The notes under the pieces were generated by a model. That model was given only the letters and a program-made list of their open reading frames with translations. It was not told the origin of the DNA and did no database searches. Made by a program: the position numbers and the translations under genes. This document shows, one piece after another, positions 20,011-34,052 of a DNA stretch of 64,000 nt (positions within the stretch are counted from its first letter, which is position 1; each line of letters starts with the position of its first letter). The DNA comes from Symbiodinium natans. Lineage: Eukaryota > Sar > Dinophyceae > Suessiales > Symbiodiniaceae. The DNA is taken from positions 124,001 through 188,000 of the forward strand of contig CAJNDS010000200.1 of assembly GCA_905221605.1 (NCBI GenBank). Direction: 5' to 3'.

Positions 20011-23000
20011 TGCACCCGAAGGGCTGCGATCTGCACGAGAAACGTTTCATATCCCTCCGTTGCTGAGATAAGGACCTGCTTACGTCCGAGCATCTGAATC
20101 AGAGGTTTATGCTGTGTGGTGTTGGATTGTGCTGGGTCACCTCAAAGCCACAGTGTCCAAGATTTTGGATAGTCGAGCTGCGTCACACAGTCCACAGTCT
20201 TAACCGCCCTTCGAAAACCCCTGAACCCTCGAACCCGAAACGCATCACTGCCAAGGCCGGCACTCGAGGGTGTAACTCCTTGGACACAGCTTTGAACTTT
20301 GAACTAAACTGCAAACACACGTGACGCGCCCTGGCGAACATAACGGTTGCGTGCACTGCCTGGGACGGCACACCTCACAGCACAGGAAGCGCGTCTTGAA
20401 ACTTTCGCCTGTACTTTGCAGAGTCTAGAGCTGCACGGATTTCTAAGACCCCTACACCCCCAACCTTACTTGGGCCTGGGCCCCATGTAGATGTCTGCGG
20501 TGCCCATGCCCGCGGAGCCACTGACCGTGGCAACATCCTCCGCCTGAGTGGAATCCCCTTATGGGCACCTCTTCTACATCGGGCTGGAATTTAGGCACCC
20601 CAAAATTTGATCAAGACGCAAGTGGAAGTCAGAGCTTTTTGCTTTAAGGGTTGAAGGCCTTAGAGACGCCACTAAGGGTGCTTGTTGAGCGTGGGAGCTT
20701 AAGGCTTGAGGTTGCTGAGGGGGCCTTAGGGCGTAAGGGCATCGCAACAGGGCGTAATAGAGGTGCAGAGAGGGAGAGAGCCTCGGAGCTTCCTCGAGTC
20801 CAGAAGTAGTCCGAGGCCAAGTTCAGGACAATGAAGGCTGTCCTGTCTTTAGTTTTAGTTGTGGGGAGGCTTTTGGGGGGGCTTCAAGGCATAAAGGGTT
20901 ATAGGAGCTCAGGCTGAGTCAGGAGTGTCAAATTCAGGAGATCAGCAGCTTGCGATGCCTGAGGAGCTTACACTCACCGCGGGAGGGGGGGCTTCGCAGG
21001 CTTCAGGCCCAAGAATTCCAATGTAGCATCGCCACCGTGTGTTTGACTGCTTGACATGCGGGAACTGATCCACCAATTGAGGGCGAGCTGCAAGATCTCC
21101 ACTCGTCAGCCCCTGAAATCCCTGCAGCCCCACTCTTGAAGCCCCTGAAGTTCCTGCAACACCTGCTAACACCGTAACCCCTGAGATTTACTAGCCCCTA
21201 AGCCCTATTCCCCCAAAAACCATGGGCTCCAGCCCAGGAGGACAAGGTCGCAGCGACCCTCAACGCGGTTCGCCGCACCCCTCGGCACTATGGACTTGAG
21301 GGTTTAAGGGGTGCGAGGGCGTAAGGGGCTCAAGGGTGCTTTCGGGGTTCTAGGGGTTTACGGGGCTTAGTAGGGGTTAAGGGTGGTTAGGGGCGGGGAG
21401 GGGGGGGGGGGAGGGGGATTTTGGGTGTCCAAAGCACAGCAAGGACGCGATCAAACGCTTTGAATTTCAGGGCCCCGCTGCCCGTCCATGATCGCTCCAG
21501 TGGGCAACCCATGGCAGACATAGTCAGCAAAAGCTCAGATGTTTGGACTGGCATGCCCTTGGATTGCATCATCCGAGTGTGGATCCCGGGCTCAAAGGTC
21601 ATGTACACGAATGACTGCATCCCATGCTGGGATTGCAGAACATGTTTGACTTGCAACATCTTGCAACCGCCGCGTGGTGTTTCAGTGTTTCGTGATGCAG
21701 GCTTCGTGAGTCTCAGCCAAGTTATGCCAAGTTTGAACTCGAGCTAGTTGTGCTAGGGTTCGGTCTCATGCAGACTCCCAATGTCCCCCTTGTAGCCCCC
21801 ATGCTGCAAGCTCCAAACCAAAGTAGTGACACGCATGCGGAGAGGCAGTTCGAGCCACCAGCCGGACCAGCCGGGCGTGCTTCGCTCGCAGACCCCCTCG
21901 CCCGAAACCTACCATACCCAAGCATGAGTCGAGGCAATAGACTTAGCAGACTCAGAAGGCTGCAAGAATCTTCTGGTACGTGGTGGCGAGAGCTTCCCTG
22001 AATCAGTCACGTGAGCTTCACGCCCGCTGCCTCTGCAGTTTCCGCCGCGGGGCAGCCGGCCAAAGCCCTAAGATCCTGCACGTGTGATGAGCCATGTCCA
22101 AGCACATTCCAAACAGCACCCTCTCAATGCTGACTCAAAATTCGCGTAATTCACGAAGTGACTGAACCGAGACTGAACCCTACACAGAATCCACAGAAGG
22201 AATTTTTGCCCCCCCCCCACACCGCAGCCTCTGAAGACAGCAAGGACCCATATCGCTCGAGGAAGACGTGCATTTGATTGCTGGCGCTGCGAGTGACCTC
22301 CAATGGTGACATTTCTGGCTCGTTTAAAGCTGCCAATTGCAAGTGCCGTGAAAGGTGAAGATGTACAGGACTCGCTCTTTCATCTTCAACCTAAACCTAG
22401 CCATCCCGAAATCTTCATTCGCTTATATTCTGACGCATGGCCGGCATGCGAGGCCCGGATCCAGTGTCAGGAACCTCGGCAAGCTGCTGCTCTGTTGTCA
22501 GCCGCTGTTCGACAAAGTCCGTGCCTCCAGAGCTCTCTTGGCAGCAATCTTTGACAACTCTTCATGAACTCACAAGGTTACATACAAGCTCGTTGCCCTA
22601 ATCCAGTCTTGTCTTTCTCGTGGTTGAGAGCCAGTCTTGTTCTCCCTACTAAGCAATTTCGTCATTGGGGAAAGAGAGTGGGGAAAGCCAAACATGCACA
22701 CCAGCTAAACCCTAAACTGCCCAGAACTGCCTAGTACCGCCTCAGGCTGGAGCCATTGAATTTGACAGGATGCTTGAACTTGCTGGCGAAGTCCTGAGCT
22801 ACAAGCCAAGCGCGCCCAAGCGCAAGCCTCATGGTCAACGATTGAAGTTTCCCTTCATGCTAAGCCAAAGCGCTGCGTGCTCCATGACCCTCTTGACCGC
22901 CACGTCCACCTGGCTCGGGTAGCACATCGACAAACTCCACATATTGTACCAGATGTCTTGTCCTAGCAGCGAGCTTCAAACAGGTCAGAGCAACTGCAGC

Positions 23001-23430
23001 ATCCATAGCCACACAAGCGTCCGGCATGATGTCACCGAAGATACGACTAGTGCTGTGTTCAATCGGTGCTCCAAGTGCTTGGCAGTGCTTGGATGTGCTT
23101 GGCAAGCTTGTCAGAGGCTGTTGGAGGCTTGGTCTGCCGCAACTGTATACTTGTTGTCGTGTGCTGGCACGTTGTGCTCATCTGCACGAAAATCTCAAGG
23201 CTCCTGAAGGCTCCTGGCAGTCGTGCTCGGGTTCAATCGGCAATTGCGGAAAGGGCTGCAGCCATGAAGATCCAGGTCACAGCTTAAGTCCTAGAGAGGC
23301 AGGGGAGGGGGCATGGGGGGTCTGTGTAGCACCTCGTGCACGGACATCTCGGGGCATGACCATGAGATTGTTCTGCCGGGCTCTGCTGCATGGCGCTCAT
23401 GTTGAGCACATGCAGAGAGTCAGTCAGGCT
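20011..23430. other. No gene recognised
   Basis: Mostly non-coding in appearance, with G-rich and C-rich homopolymer runs (about 21398-21420 and 22208-22220) and degenerate TTAGGG-like text (19690-19790, 20640-20760, 21290-21400). Two minus-strand stretches look exon-like but are unassigned: 21430-21650 (FVYMTFEPGIHTRMMQSKG) and 22930-23060 (MPDACVAMDAAVALTCLKL). Confidence 0.4.
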
Positions 23431-23699
23431 ACAGTGGCTACAGGCATGCGCCTGTCACATCAGCCATGCTCCGCTTTGGAAGCAAACTAAACTCTTGTTC
23501 AACGAAGCTTTTCGATCTCTTCGATCTCTTCGTCAGCTTCCAGTGTCCAAAAGCACATGGAAGTGCTACGGCGCTGCGGACTGGCAAGCCTCGGGCTTTA
23601 TTCAGTCGATGTCGCAGCCTCTTCCTGCGTCTCCGGGACCTGAAGATGCATGACTGACTCTCGGAAACACGCACAGAAGGTAGCACAGCAAGATGTCTT

Positions 23700-25310
23700 A
23701 GATTTCTTAGACCAAAACAAGGGAAGCTGGTGGTGCTAGTGTTTGACTCCTTTGCACCAGGCTGGAACATGCTTGCTGGGGAGACGGCCACATCAGGGCC
23801 AAGTACCGTGCTCTTTAGATGGTGATGATCCTGAATCAGCTTGTCCAGTGATTGCCTGTGCAGGTGGCACCCAGCGCCCAGCACGACTTCAGGTTCCGGT
23901 AGCTTCAAAGCAAAGATGCATCTCGTGGCAGCTATCGGGGGGTGCTAAGGCTTCCCGCATGTTGATGAGTCAGCTTGCTTGCGCTGGAACACTTATGAGT
24001 CAACACAATGCCAGAGTCACCTCAGAGCCAAGGTCTTGTCCATTTGCTCCAGGGAGATCCTGCAAAGCCGACTTGTCTGAGGCCTGTCCCAATCATCTCA
24101 CACATTGGAGTCGCCTTGTGCTGCAGTTGCTCATGGACACGGCGGTCGCCTGGCATTGCGATACCTGGTCCTTGGAGCAGGCATGCGAACTGCACATGCC
24201 GCTCACTTTCGCCTGCAGCTCCATGACCACGCCCAGAAAGACCCCACGATACCCCACGACTGTCAAACCGAACTCATCGCAATATGGCTCTGGTCCAGGG
24301 CCGCGGCGTTGAAGCTGCGCTGAAGGCTTCCACAAACATCCTTGCAGAGCAACAGATGGTCTCTCCATGTCTTTCCTCAGTGAACTCCCTGTCCTCTATG
24401 TGGTCGACGTCTCGCTGATGCTCCGCTGCTAGATGATGCACGTTGCGGTCTTGCAAATCCAAGTGTGTCGCAAAGTCCTGCGAGAAGGAAGAGACCAATC
24501 AGAAGGCACATTCAAGCAGATGGCTAGGACCTCTAGGATTTGGGATCTGCATGAAACAACACACATGAGTACCAGACCCTGCCTGAAGCTGCTCATCCTG
24601 TCGACGAAGCTCTTCGCGAAACTGCATGATTTGCCTCTTGTGATTGTTCACACCTGGGCAATCGGAGATGCATCATACAGGTTCACCCTCTGCTTTGAAT
24701 CTTCAGGCAGGGGGCAATCCACTGCATCGTCGATGTCTCGGAAGGCCGTCTGCTGGCGGAAGATGGTCTTCTTGACCATGTCAAATTCCTGCATTGTGGG
24801 AGCTTGTGGGAGGTTGCTGCACAAGGCTGCACCATGCTGTGCTTCAGAGGGACATAGAGGGACACTCCGGCTTGAACCGGGTCTCAGGCAGAAGGGAGTG
24901 TCCTCCTCCATCTTGCGCCGAAGCGTTGCACCTCAGAAAAATGGTTGCGGCGTTTGGGCAAGATGCCCTTCTAAGGACTCTCGCCCTTCTTTCCTGTCTT
25001 TTGAGTTTTGTCATTTCATGCGGGGGCATGGAAAGGACATTCCCCCGACCAGCATATGCACGCACCCCTAAGGTGGGACGGTGTCCCCCGCACCATGGTA
25101 TGTACTTCAGGTGTGACTCTTTAGCTCCCACCGTGCGGGAAGCCATAGTCTCTGATCGAGTTCAATTTGGGTCTCGGCTCGAAAGCTCAGCTCGAGGGGC
25201 CTCTCGAAACATGGGCGAGGCACGGTCCATCATGGCAAAGTCCAGTTTCGTGTGGGCTTCGGATGCCAGGGACAAGACCTGCACCGCATCTCTCCGCTTC
25301 AGGGGATTGA
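23700..25310 (-). CDS. Unrecognised multi-exon gene, helical/coiled-coil exons
   Basis: I do not recognise this gene. Several minus-strand stretches have strong helix-forming character, and some end in plausible splice sites. About 25305-25210: KRRDAVQVLSLASEAHTKL. About 24795-24655: QEFDMVKKTIFRQQTAFRDI, ending SPIAQ before a CAG|GTGTGA donor. About 24630-24590: FREELRRQDEQLQ after a CATGCAG acceptor. About 24480-24370: LQDRNVHHLAAEHQRDVDHI after a CTCGCAG acceptor. About 23905-23755: HRQSLDKLIQDHHHLKST, then LGPDVAVSPASMF. Their order and strand fit one gene, but I cannot join them with certainty. The last exon is less helical and may belong to something else. Confidence 0.4.
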
Positions 25311-25319
25311 GGGCGTCGA

Positions 25320-26230
25320 GCTTTCGAGTTTTCGGGCCCGGGGCTCCAACTCAACCTGGAGTCTATTGAAGGATGGTGCAGGAGCTACGGCAAAGGACAA
25401 CAGCAATCCGTGGCTGACACGACCATTCAGGACCGCACCGGGGTTCCGCTACTACTCCTGGTTAGGGGGCTTTTGTGCTGTTGGGGTTCACATCTCCCTG
25501 TAGAACCGTGCGACTTCCGCCCCTTCCAACTCAGGGCGTAGTGAAGCCCAAGCTCTTCTTTCTCACAGGGCTTTGGGGGGGCTTCACGCTTTAGACCCTA
25601 CAGCAAGCCCACGAAGTAAAGTGCGTAAGTGACCTGGCAAAGAGTGGCGTAAGGTTTGGGGGGAACTGGTTTCCCAGTGATACGCCGTTGGCCATGACAA
25701 GCTTAGCTTAACCCTGTCACGCTACACCCTACAAACGCTCAGCCCACACAAGCCTAAACGCGGTACCTAAACCCTACAAACCCGAAACCTAAACCCGCCT
25801 GCTGGACCGACGCCTTCGAGGCGAAAGCATCCCAACAGCGATGTTCAAGATGGGCCAGGTCTGTTTGGAGCCCGTTGATAGAGGTCTCATAGACCTCCGG
25901 CATGAAGCTTTATGGAGTGCTGCAAAATGTAAAAATTGGTGTTGGCAAGTGGGTCTGGAGGGGCATCCTGCGCAACAAGCCCTCTCCAAGCCGAAACCTA
26001 GAGTCGTAGAGTCTTAGAGTCTAAAGCCGATACAGTGACAGCGACAACTTCGAAAAGAATTTAGAACCTTATAGAGCCTAGAGGCAAAAAAACAAGAAGA
26101 CCCTGAAAGCTGACGCGTCCATGACCCCTCCTAAGCCCTTTTGAAACCCTGGTTAATCTGCTACAAAAGTTCTCTAATCACTCGCCGCCCTTCCCCCAAA
26201 AAAAAATCAAATAACACGCGCGCGCACACA
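25320..26230. other. No gene recognised
   Basis: Low coding signal, with CCCTACAAACCC-like degenerate telomere text near 25725-25795 and a (cg/ca) run at 26218-26232. Confidence 0.45.
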
Positions 26231-26239
26231 CACAAGACA

Positions 26240-29200
26240 AAAACACCAGCCTTGCCATTGACTTCCAGCTGGCTGAGGCGCCCCTCACAGCCTGCTATGG
26301 ACTCCGCAGCGTGCGCCCGCGCCTCCTCCAGGGCCTCCGTAAGGGCATTTGGGGGGGGAGAGAGGGTGGGGATTTGGGGGACCTTTGGGGATTTGGGGAG
26401 TTCAACCAGGGGACTTGGGATGATTGAACAAAGGCGAGGCCGTGGAGGGAAATATCCTGTCAGCCCATTAGCACAACATCCTGTCCACAGGAGACACCGA
26501 GTTTGTGCCGCTTGCAGTTTTGGCGTTTGGGGCCCACAGGCTCAACATTCTGCCATCCCTGGGTGAGCTTCTGCCATCCCTTGGGTGAGCATCCGGCCTA
26601 GAAAAAGCCAGACATTTGCAGCGTTCACGTCCACGTGTTCTAATGATTTCAAGACTGCCCCACTCGAGGGGCATACGCAGAAGGCTGCAATTGCAAGTGG
26701 GGCATACATGAGCCGGACTACCACGGTTTCCACAACGGCTGCAATTCGCGAATTTACTGCGGCCGAAATTGGCGTGACTGCCTAGAGTGCTGCTGCAGTT
26801 GGAGCAAGAAGTAAAGTGCACACAAGCAGGGCCCAAAGATGTGAGTAAACCCCCCCCCAAGGATAGTTTCCTCAAGAATTCAGGTATACTTTGGTTTGTA
26901 TAAAACCCGAAGAAACTACCTTCATTGTGTTTCCATTATGTTTCTAAGGGGAGTATAGGAAGGCTTTTGCGTCATTCTGCACACACTTGAGACGGCCAGC
27001 TTTAGACCAACAGTCTCAACACAGGAGGGCTAGCTAGACACTGCGTTCATCACGATCCAAAGCGCTGAGGCGCTTGCGGTTCTTGGGGTTAGGGCCCATA
27101 CAGGCAGACACCGAAGTCGTGACAAAAGCTCTTGCAGTACACCTCGCCCCAACATTCCCATTGAATTGCTGCCAACATGCACGCTCCAGAAGTTAACTGT
27201 CCCTATCAAAAAAACAACTAGAACAAGTTTAACAACAACATCCAGGTCCTTAGAAAAGCTACTGCAAGCACACGCGCAGTGCAGGAAAACCTGCGTTTGT
27301 GCGAGGTGTGCTGACGCGTTGTGGTGTTTGGCCCTGAGCGCAGTACCCTGTGCACTCGCCGGAGCAAGAGCAGACTTGAAAACACTCGATGCGCCATCTT
27401 CGTTTTTGAGGTCGGAAAGATGCAATTCGCTTCGAGCTTTGCCGCCAAACCTCCTCCCCAACCTGAAACGAGCCCAACGGGACCCTTTGACAATGAGGCG
27501 CATCACTTTTGAAAGCCTGCAAGTGTGCTCACCAGTCTGAAACAACAAGCCTTCAATTCTCATTCCTGGGCCTGCAGGGATGCAGCCGCCTCTCCAGCAC
27601 GCTGCGTAAGCTCGGCGGCCGACCGCTCGTGCCGCTCGCCTTGTTTCCGTGGCAAGGGACTCACCGACTGAGGGATGGAGTATACGGAGTTCAGGATATG
27701 ATCTCAGATGCACACGGTAAGGGAACGCTGCGTCCAAGTGGCACGACTGACGGTGGTCCACCTGGGTGGCGAAGGTCTGCCGGGAGTGCTCGACAGAGGC
27801 CTCCAAACGAAGGCAAGCACAGGAAGTTTCTGCACAACACAAGCCTATACAAGCACAGCACGGTTGAGTTGCACTATACTTCAGCTGAATTCTACTTAGT
27901 ATCCTGGTCAAAAGCAACACCCAGCCAGAGTGCGTCCGGACCCAATCTTGCAGAATCTTGCAGGCCTGCAACTCCGATGCAAGGACATCAAGCCCTGCAC
28001 CAAGGGCGAGCGTGCGCGGCTTGCTTTAGCAGCGAGTGCGAGCATGCAAATTTCACCTAATTGACGGGGGCACAGAGATCCTCTAACTTCTTGCAACCCT
28101 CACAAGCCTTTATGCAACGTCGCCACGGAGCTGTCCAAAGTAGTCAGGCGAGTGGAATGCTCTGTCTTCAAGCCTGTCCAGGAATATGACTAGCAGTTGA
28201 TGCGATGGAGACAGGAGCATCGAAACCAGTCCAGAAGAATCGAAATGATCAATCTGGTCTTGCCACATTCCACCGAAGCCTGCACGACCGGCATCACAAG
28301 CTAGTTTAATCGGCCTTGGGCACCCACCATTTTCCCATCAATGCGTCCGGTGGTTCTCATACAATCATCCAACCCAACACCCAAGACCAGCCGTGCCAAC
28401 AGAAGCCGAGTTTGAGGTGAAGAAACATGCTTAGCAATGTTGCAAGGGGGGCGCCCGAAGAATGAACCTGGAGCCAAAATTCCAGGCAATCCAAGCCGCG
28501 AACTCCTACCCTTCATACCCTAAGGTGATTTTACCCCAAAGTAGTTCAATTCATTTGCGCTAGACATCTCTTAGCCCTCAATCCTAGCGTCTGGTCCAAG
28601 TCCCAAGTGCGGCCTTCCACTTCAGTTTTCTCGGCAAACGCGCGCCGCAACTCCTTGCATTGGAAAATTTAGCAACGCTCGCATTTTAGGGTGTGTGGTG
28701 CAGCAAGGATGCAAGTGCAGGCTAGGTTGTGGGTGTAGGGTGCGGGGTTAAGGGCGGCAGATCAAGTGCTCTCTAAACAAACACGAGAGTGGATGGATGG
28801 ATAGCGGCTTGGCTGTGGCAGCCATGGGTGCGGCGCTTTCCCTCCCGCCTTCTCAGCCCTCCTGCCCAGCCCCATGAGGGCTCCAGTTGGTTCCACCCGT
28901 CCCAGGAAAGGTATCTGGAAAGGCTCGTCCCCACGACAACCCGTTTTTCCCTTCCAAGGCAAGGGTATGCTCCGAAGACAATCGTGGGTCCAAGCAGGCA
29001 AGTCTTTCCAAATGGGCCGTGGGAACGGGCCGGCTAAATGTCACAGTTTCCGCACAGCAAGTGTCTGAGAAGAGAAACACAACAATGCTCACTGGTTCGC
29101 CTCAAGCTCCATGTTGATCTCGATCACTTCATTCGCAATCTGACGCCCGACCCGCATTTCGACGGAAGCCACTTCCGCCTCCAAGCGGCGTTGGACGAAA

Positions 29201-30260
29201 CCCAAACAAACCCAAGCTTCCAAGAACGCAGATCGTCAGTCTCAACAGCATGGGGCGCACACTTCTGGTCGAGGATATTTTGTCGAAGACACTAAGTCAC
29301 TATTGCCGAACCTACCTCCTTGCAAGTGGTTTCCCGGGCCTGTGTTGCCAGTGCCCCCACCTGGCCAGCTGGCTATAGGGGTTAGACTTGAATTCCTAGG
29401 CTTTGGGATCTAGGGCTGTTCAGCCTTTAGGCACACAGAGTCCTGCTGCCTTCCGATGCTGAATGATTATGGTGATCTAAGTTTGCAGACCATGGCACCT
29501 TTGCATCACCACCTTGGCCAACGTGCTGAAAATGAGTCCTAAAACTGCTTACGTGGGGTAATCTTCAAGTCCATCCTCCACCCGCTTGCATAAGGATACT
29601 TGTCTCGCTGGTACGTGAACAAGGCCATGCCCTGGGTGCCGAGGAGGACACCACATCGGTCAATAACTTCCTGCAAACACACACAGGCACGAATTGACGC
29701 ATGAAACATCCTGGTGACGCATGAAACATCTGGCATCACATGAGTCATATTTTCTGGAAAGGCAGAGAGCAGCTCTGAACGGACGACCCCGCAGATCCTC
29801 CAGCTTCAGTTCAATGGCCGTCACGCATGGCTCAATCCTGCCGATCCGTCTGCACACCTGGCAGTGTCTCAGATGTTCAGATGCAAGACAACCAACGGTC
29901 CACTCACATTAGGATCAGCTCCAAGTCGCCACAAGTTTGGGATGACACATGTCATGCTGAAACTAGTAGGAGTGTGAGTTGCTACATTCATGGCTGAAAG
30001 AATTTTGTTCTGACGAGCAACACCCCCAAACAAAGGTTGAGAGCTGCATGCCCAACATGACGTCAGCCTGATCCAACTGATCCGCAAGGGTCTTCAATTC
30101 GACGTCTAGCTCAACACGCGGCCTTGGCCAGAGCAACACGCCAGCCGTAAATAATGAAACTCGTGCTGCTAGGTGCTGTGCACGAAGTGTGGCCACGCCG
30201 CCGACAACGTCGCCATCGCGAGCAAAGTCCCCAAGTTGATATGGCGTCAAGCCTATTGTG
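26240..30260 (-). CDS. Unrecognised coiled-coil exons (one or two genes)
   Basis: A series of minus-strand exon-like stretches with heptad character. About 30220-30060: VATLRAQHLAAR, then ELDVELKTLADQLDQADVML. About 29855-29770: RIEPCVTAIELKLEDLRG. About 29670-29560: VIDRCGVLLGTQGMALFTYQ, then YASGWRMDLKITP, after a TGCAG acceptor. About 29210-29100: RRLEAEVASVEMRVGRQI, then NEVIEINMELEAN. About 27815-27765: RLEASVEHSRQTFATQ before a CAG|GTGGAC donor. About 27650-27570: ERHERSAAELTQRAGEAAAS. About 26345-26245: ALEEARAHAAESIAGCEGRL. The upstream part may still belong to the nucleoporin. Function unknown. The long minus-strand frame 27030-27971 crosses these in other frames and is not itself the gene. 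Confidence 0.4.
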
Positions 30261-30469
30261 CGTCAATCTCAGTGGCATCACATGTGAGTAGCTGCGGCCT
30301 CAATCGACCATGTTATCCTGTACTGCAGCAGCAAGCTACCTTGAAGCTGGAAAGAACAACGACGAGCGGAGGCGTCACTGGTACTTGTGCTTTTCACAGA
30401 AGACATACGGTATAGGGCCCCTTTCGGAACAGTTTCGGAATACGTGGCACTTTGGAGTATCCATTCTTG

Positions 30470-33400
30470 CCTCGACTGCTTGCTGCTCACAAAGCGCACT
30501 CTGGAGTTTCGCGATCAAAGCAGACCGCGCATACAATCGCGCAGCACCACAGACTTTTGGCCAGCACACACGAGATCAGCTCCCTCACAAGGCTCCCTCG
30601 ATGGCGTGTATGCGCTGAGTGACGGCACCCACCTTGCAGAAACAAATGGCATGCAGCCATTGTAGGCATGCAGCCATTGTAGCCAAGGGATGCTGTGGGT
30701 GGTTGGCTGGCAAACCACGTCTGAGGGATGAGAGTAGCAGCCCGGGTTTTGTCTGCAAGCAGCATCTTCAGCATAACGCCTGATTTTGGATGGCGTCCAG
30801 CGCGCTTGCATGGGCATCAAGTACCTTACAGGTAGCTTGCATCGCAATGCCAGACTTGCCAGTCGTCAGCATCATACTCCGCAACCAGACTTACATTACT
30901 CCTGCCCGGCCGACTGATGACAAGCTTCGGCTCGTGTGACCACCTTTCCTTTTCCCTCATTTACCTTGGACGGAAAATTCAGCCGTATATGCTCGATGAG
31001 TGCACGGCCCGCACCACGGTAGTGAGGGGCTCCTCCCGGCACGTGCAACTGCTAATCTTTCTGCTCAATATGGACACTATGGACAACACAGGGACAAGTA
31101 GGGGACTCTCAAGCACAGTTGCTCCTTGTACAGGTTGGACTGCACCTTTCCAGTCCTTGCACAAGACAGCCGCGCAAGTGGTCAAAACTGTGCAAACGAG
31201 TTTGGGAACAAGCAGAAAAGGAAGGGCATTTAAGCATCCATGAGCGACCATAAACATCCATAAACTTTCTTGAACAGTAACGATACATGGACCGGCGGAC
31301 CTAACCAAAGCACTCAACCCCTCAACCCTTGAAACTTAGATGGAAAGAGATGGAAAGGCAGCTACAAGGACATCACCAGGAAACCAACCAAGGCGTGCAC
31401 TCACGGGCCAAATCCTCCGCCTGCGAAACGGCCCAGCTTATCCCATGGTTGCCCTCTCGTTGATGGTTTCTGAGCGTTTCGGGCTTAGGATGGTTTTCCA
31501 ATTTTAGGGACTTTGTAGTTGACAAAGCAGCTTCGGTACGAGTGCCAGATTTGACGCAGCCTGAGCGTCCCACAAAAACCCACCCAGAAAGATTCTCACC
31601 GTAGAGGTGGCCAAAGTGCAGTCGGCCCGAGTTCTAACAAAGCCCCTCTGGCCGAGCAGCTTCAACGACTCTAACGGTTTTCCGACTATCACGTATCGCG
31701 GCCTTCCGTCTTTCCTTTTCAGCGGACACGCAAACCGCCCTGAGCAAAAAAGATTTGAGCATCAGTCTTAACCTCCGAGCGGAGGAAGCAAGGCCAATGC
31801 TTGTCGCTGCCTTTTGTGATTTGTTGAGTTGCAAGAAAAGATCCAGGCATGTCCGGTGTTTCGTTTTGCATCGACAAGCCTGGAAGCACATCCCCGCTAA
31901 GCCCACTTTGGCATCTCCCAAAGCCCTGCAAGCCCGAGACTACGTTTGCATGGCACCTTGCAGAACGCTGCTTTCCTCAAGAAACTCCCGACATCTAGCC
32001 GCATCTGGCCCTACTCGCCCAGTTGGAACAGACTCTGGGAGGCTAAGTTAGTAGTCTGCTTCATTGCAGCATGGTTGGATTCCAGCACCTTGCACGTGCA
32101 TGCTGGCCTATTGCACCCCGTTCTACCCTACCTGCCGCTCCAACTCATCCAGTTGCATCGTCAGGGCCAGTGAACGCTGGTGGCTGCGCACCTGGGACCC
32201 ACACTGCAGCATCAGCTGATAGCAGTGCCCTGTGGCTTGAGGAGAAGATCGCGGAGTCTTCGAGGGCTGGACTGGCGCAGCTGCGCTGCCTGCTGCCTCG
32301 CGTGTCACAGAGCAGTGGGAAGTGAAGAGAGCTTGGAGAACTCCGTCGCCACTTGCAGAAACATGAGCACATCAAGTTTGCACAGGGTTGCCGGGAGAGG
32401 GGGGGGTTGTCACAGACATTCTTGTGCATCTTGGAGAATAGCTCGAAGCCTCGTCGGCCTGCTGCTGTGGCTGAGCACGCAAGGCCTGATATCTTGTGCA
32501 GCACATCACCAAAGACATGGCTTCACCAGATTAAACAGATTTACTCTCATCTTCGCATCTGTTCCCTGACTCCATAAACCCAACCGGAACTGTAGACCTG
32601 AGAAACTAGAAAATCTGCTGTTGATTCACTACGAGACCAACAAGTTCCATGCTTCTGCCTCGGTCAGACTGGCGAGGAGGCGGCCCAGCGATTCCTAGCG
32701 CTTTTGGCCATTTAGGGTTGAGGGAGCTCGGGGTCAGTCTATATAGGCTTTGGGCCGTCAAAGTGTTGAGGGTTGAGGGGTGCGAAACTGGGTTTGAGGT
32801 TTCCTTGGCTCTGGTGCGAGACGCGAATGGGTCCTGCTGATCCCAAATCTGCTGGATTGACCGATCGGACAACTCCTGCCGCGCTTTCAGCTGGGCGTGC
32901 TCTTCTCGCAGGACCTGCCACCCGGACTTCGAACTCGGCGACAAGCTTGCATAGCTACAGATCACGACCCCTGGCATGCCCAAACTGATCTGGAACAGAA
33001 CCTCAACAACCTGGCCTTAACCTTGGCGGCATTCGCAATGACGTCGGTGTCGAATCTTAGGATTTGCTCGGCAAAGGCCTTGGAGGAAGTGTGGATCCAA
33101 ACCATTAAAACAAATAGCCATGGGGCTTCACCAGCACCCACAGATTTCAAAGCATACGACAGCCATCGTCTACAGCAAATTCTGCTGCACAAATGCCGCG
33201 GCGCTGGAACTTGCCCTTACTAGCCAGACAATGCGCTGGGCGCTGGGCATCGAAATGCTGCGCCTAGAAAGGCAGAAAATTTACCCGAGTGCCCAGAATC
33301 AATAGCAAAGCAGTGGAAAGCCTGCTTCTGAATGCGCTCTTCCCACATCCGAAGGAGGTCGCTCACTTTTCGATGCCTTCGGAGCATGCCGCACGAAGCT

Positions 33401-34019
33401 CCACGCTTCGCTTGACTAACCGATGACGATAGGATCCAAAAGTCCGCAGGAACCGAGCTCTGGGCTCAATCACAGTGGCACTGGCTTGCTGAAGTTCAGT
33501 GCCTGTCGGACCAATTCGTGCATCATACTCAAGGCTATATCGGCCTGCATCCGTCACGAGCCCTTCAGCACCCTGTCTGTTGCTGGGAATGGGTCAATAT
33601 CGTCTCACCTGATGCTGCTGGCGCAGCACCGCCGAAGAGGCTGCCCCCAACGGCCCTGAGGAAGCTGATCTTCGCTAAATCCCGTGGCCATGCCGTGCAT
33701 GGTATCTGCGTCGCACTTTGCCCCCAACCCGCTGCTGGAAAACCCGGCAGCTCCGCCTGAGAGGCACCAGTCAAGTCATCGGCCTACGACTGCCAGCGAC
33801 GTGCATGCCAGGTCCACTGGAGGCACTCGCACCGAAGAGGCTGGCACCTCAGCCACGCCGCATGCCCATCCGTTCTCAACAACCCTTCAAAAATCCAACG
33901 AGTTCTGCAATTTCTGCAGAGTCATAATGGCTCAGTGGCACACCACTGCTGCTGCTTCCGCCAAAGAGTGAGCCCCCTCCTTGCACTCCCACACTGTGTC
34001 TTGTGATGTCATTCCCACA

Positions 34020-34052
<33 letters not shown>

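Noticed and set aside
27030-27971. 313-codon minus-strand open frame
   Set aside because: Composition is Cys/Arg-rich and irregular. Better coding signals (EASVEHSRQTF, SAAELTQRAGEAAAS) lie within it, partly in another frame and with splice sites.
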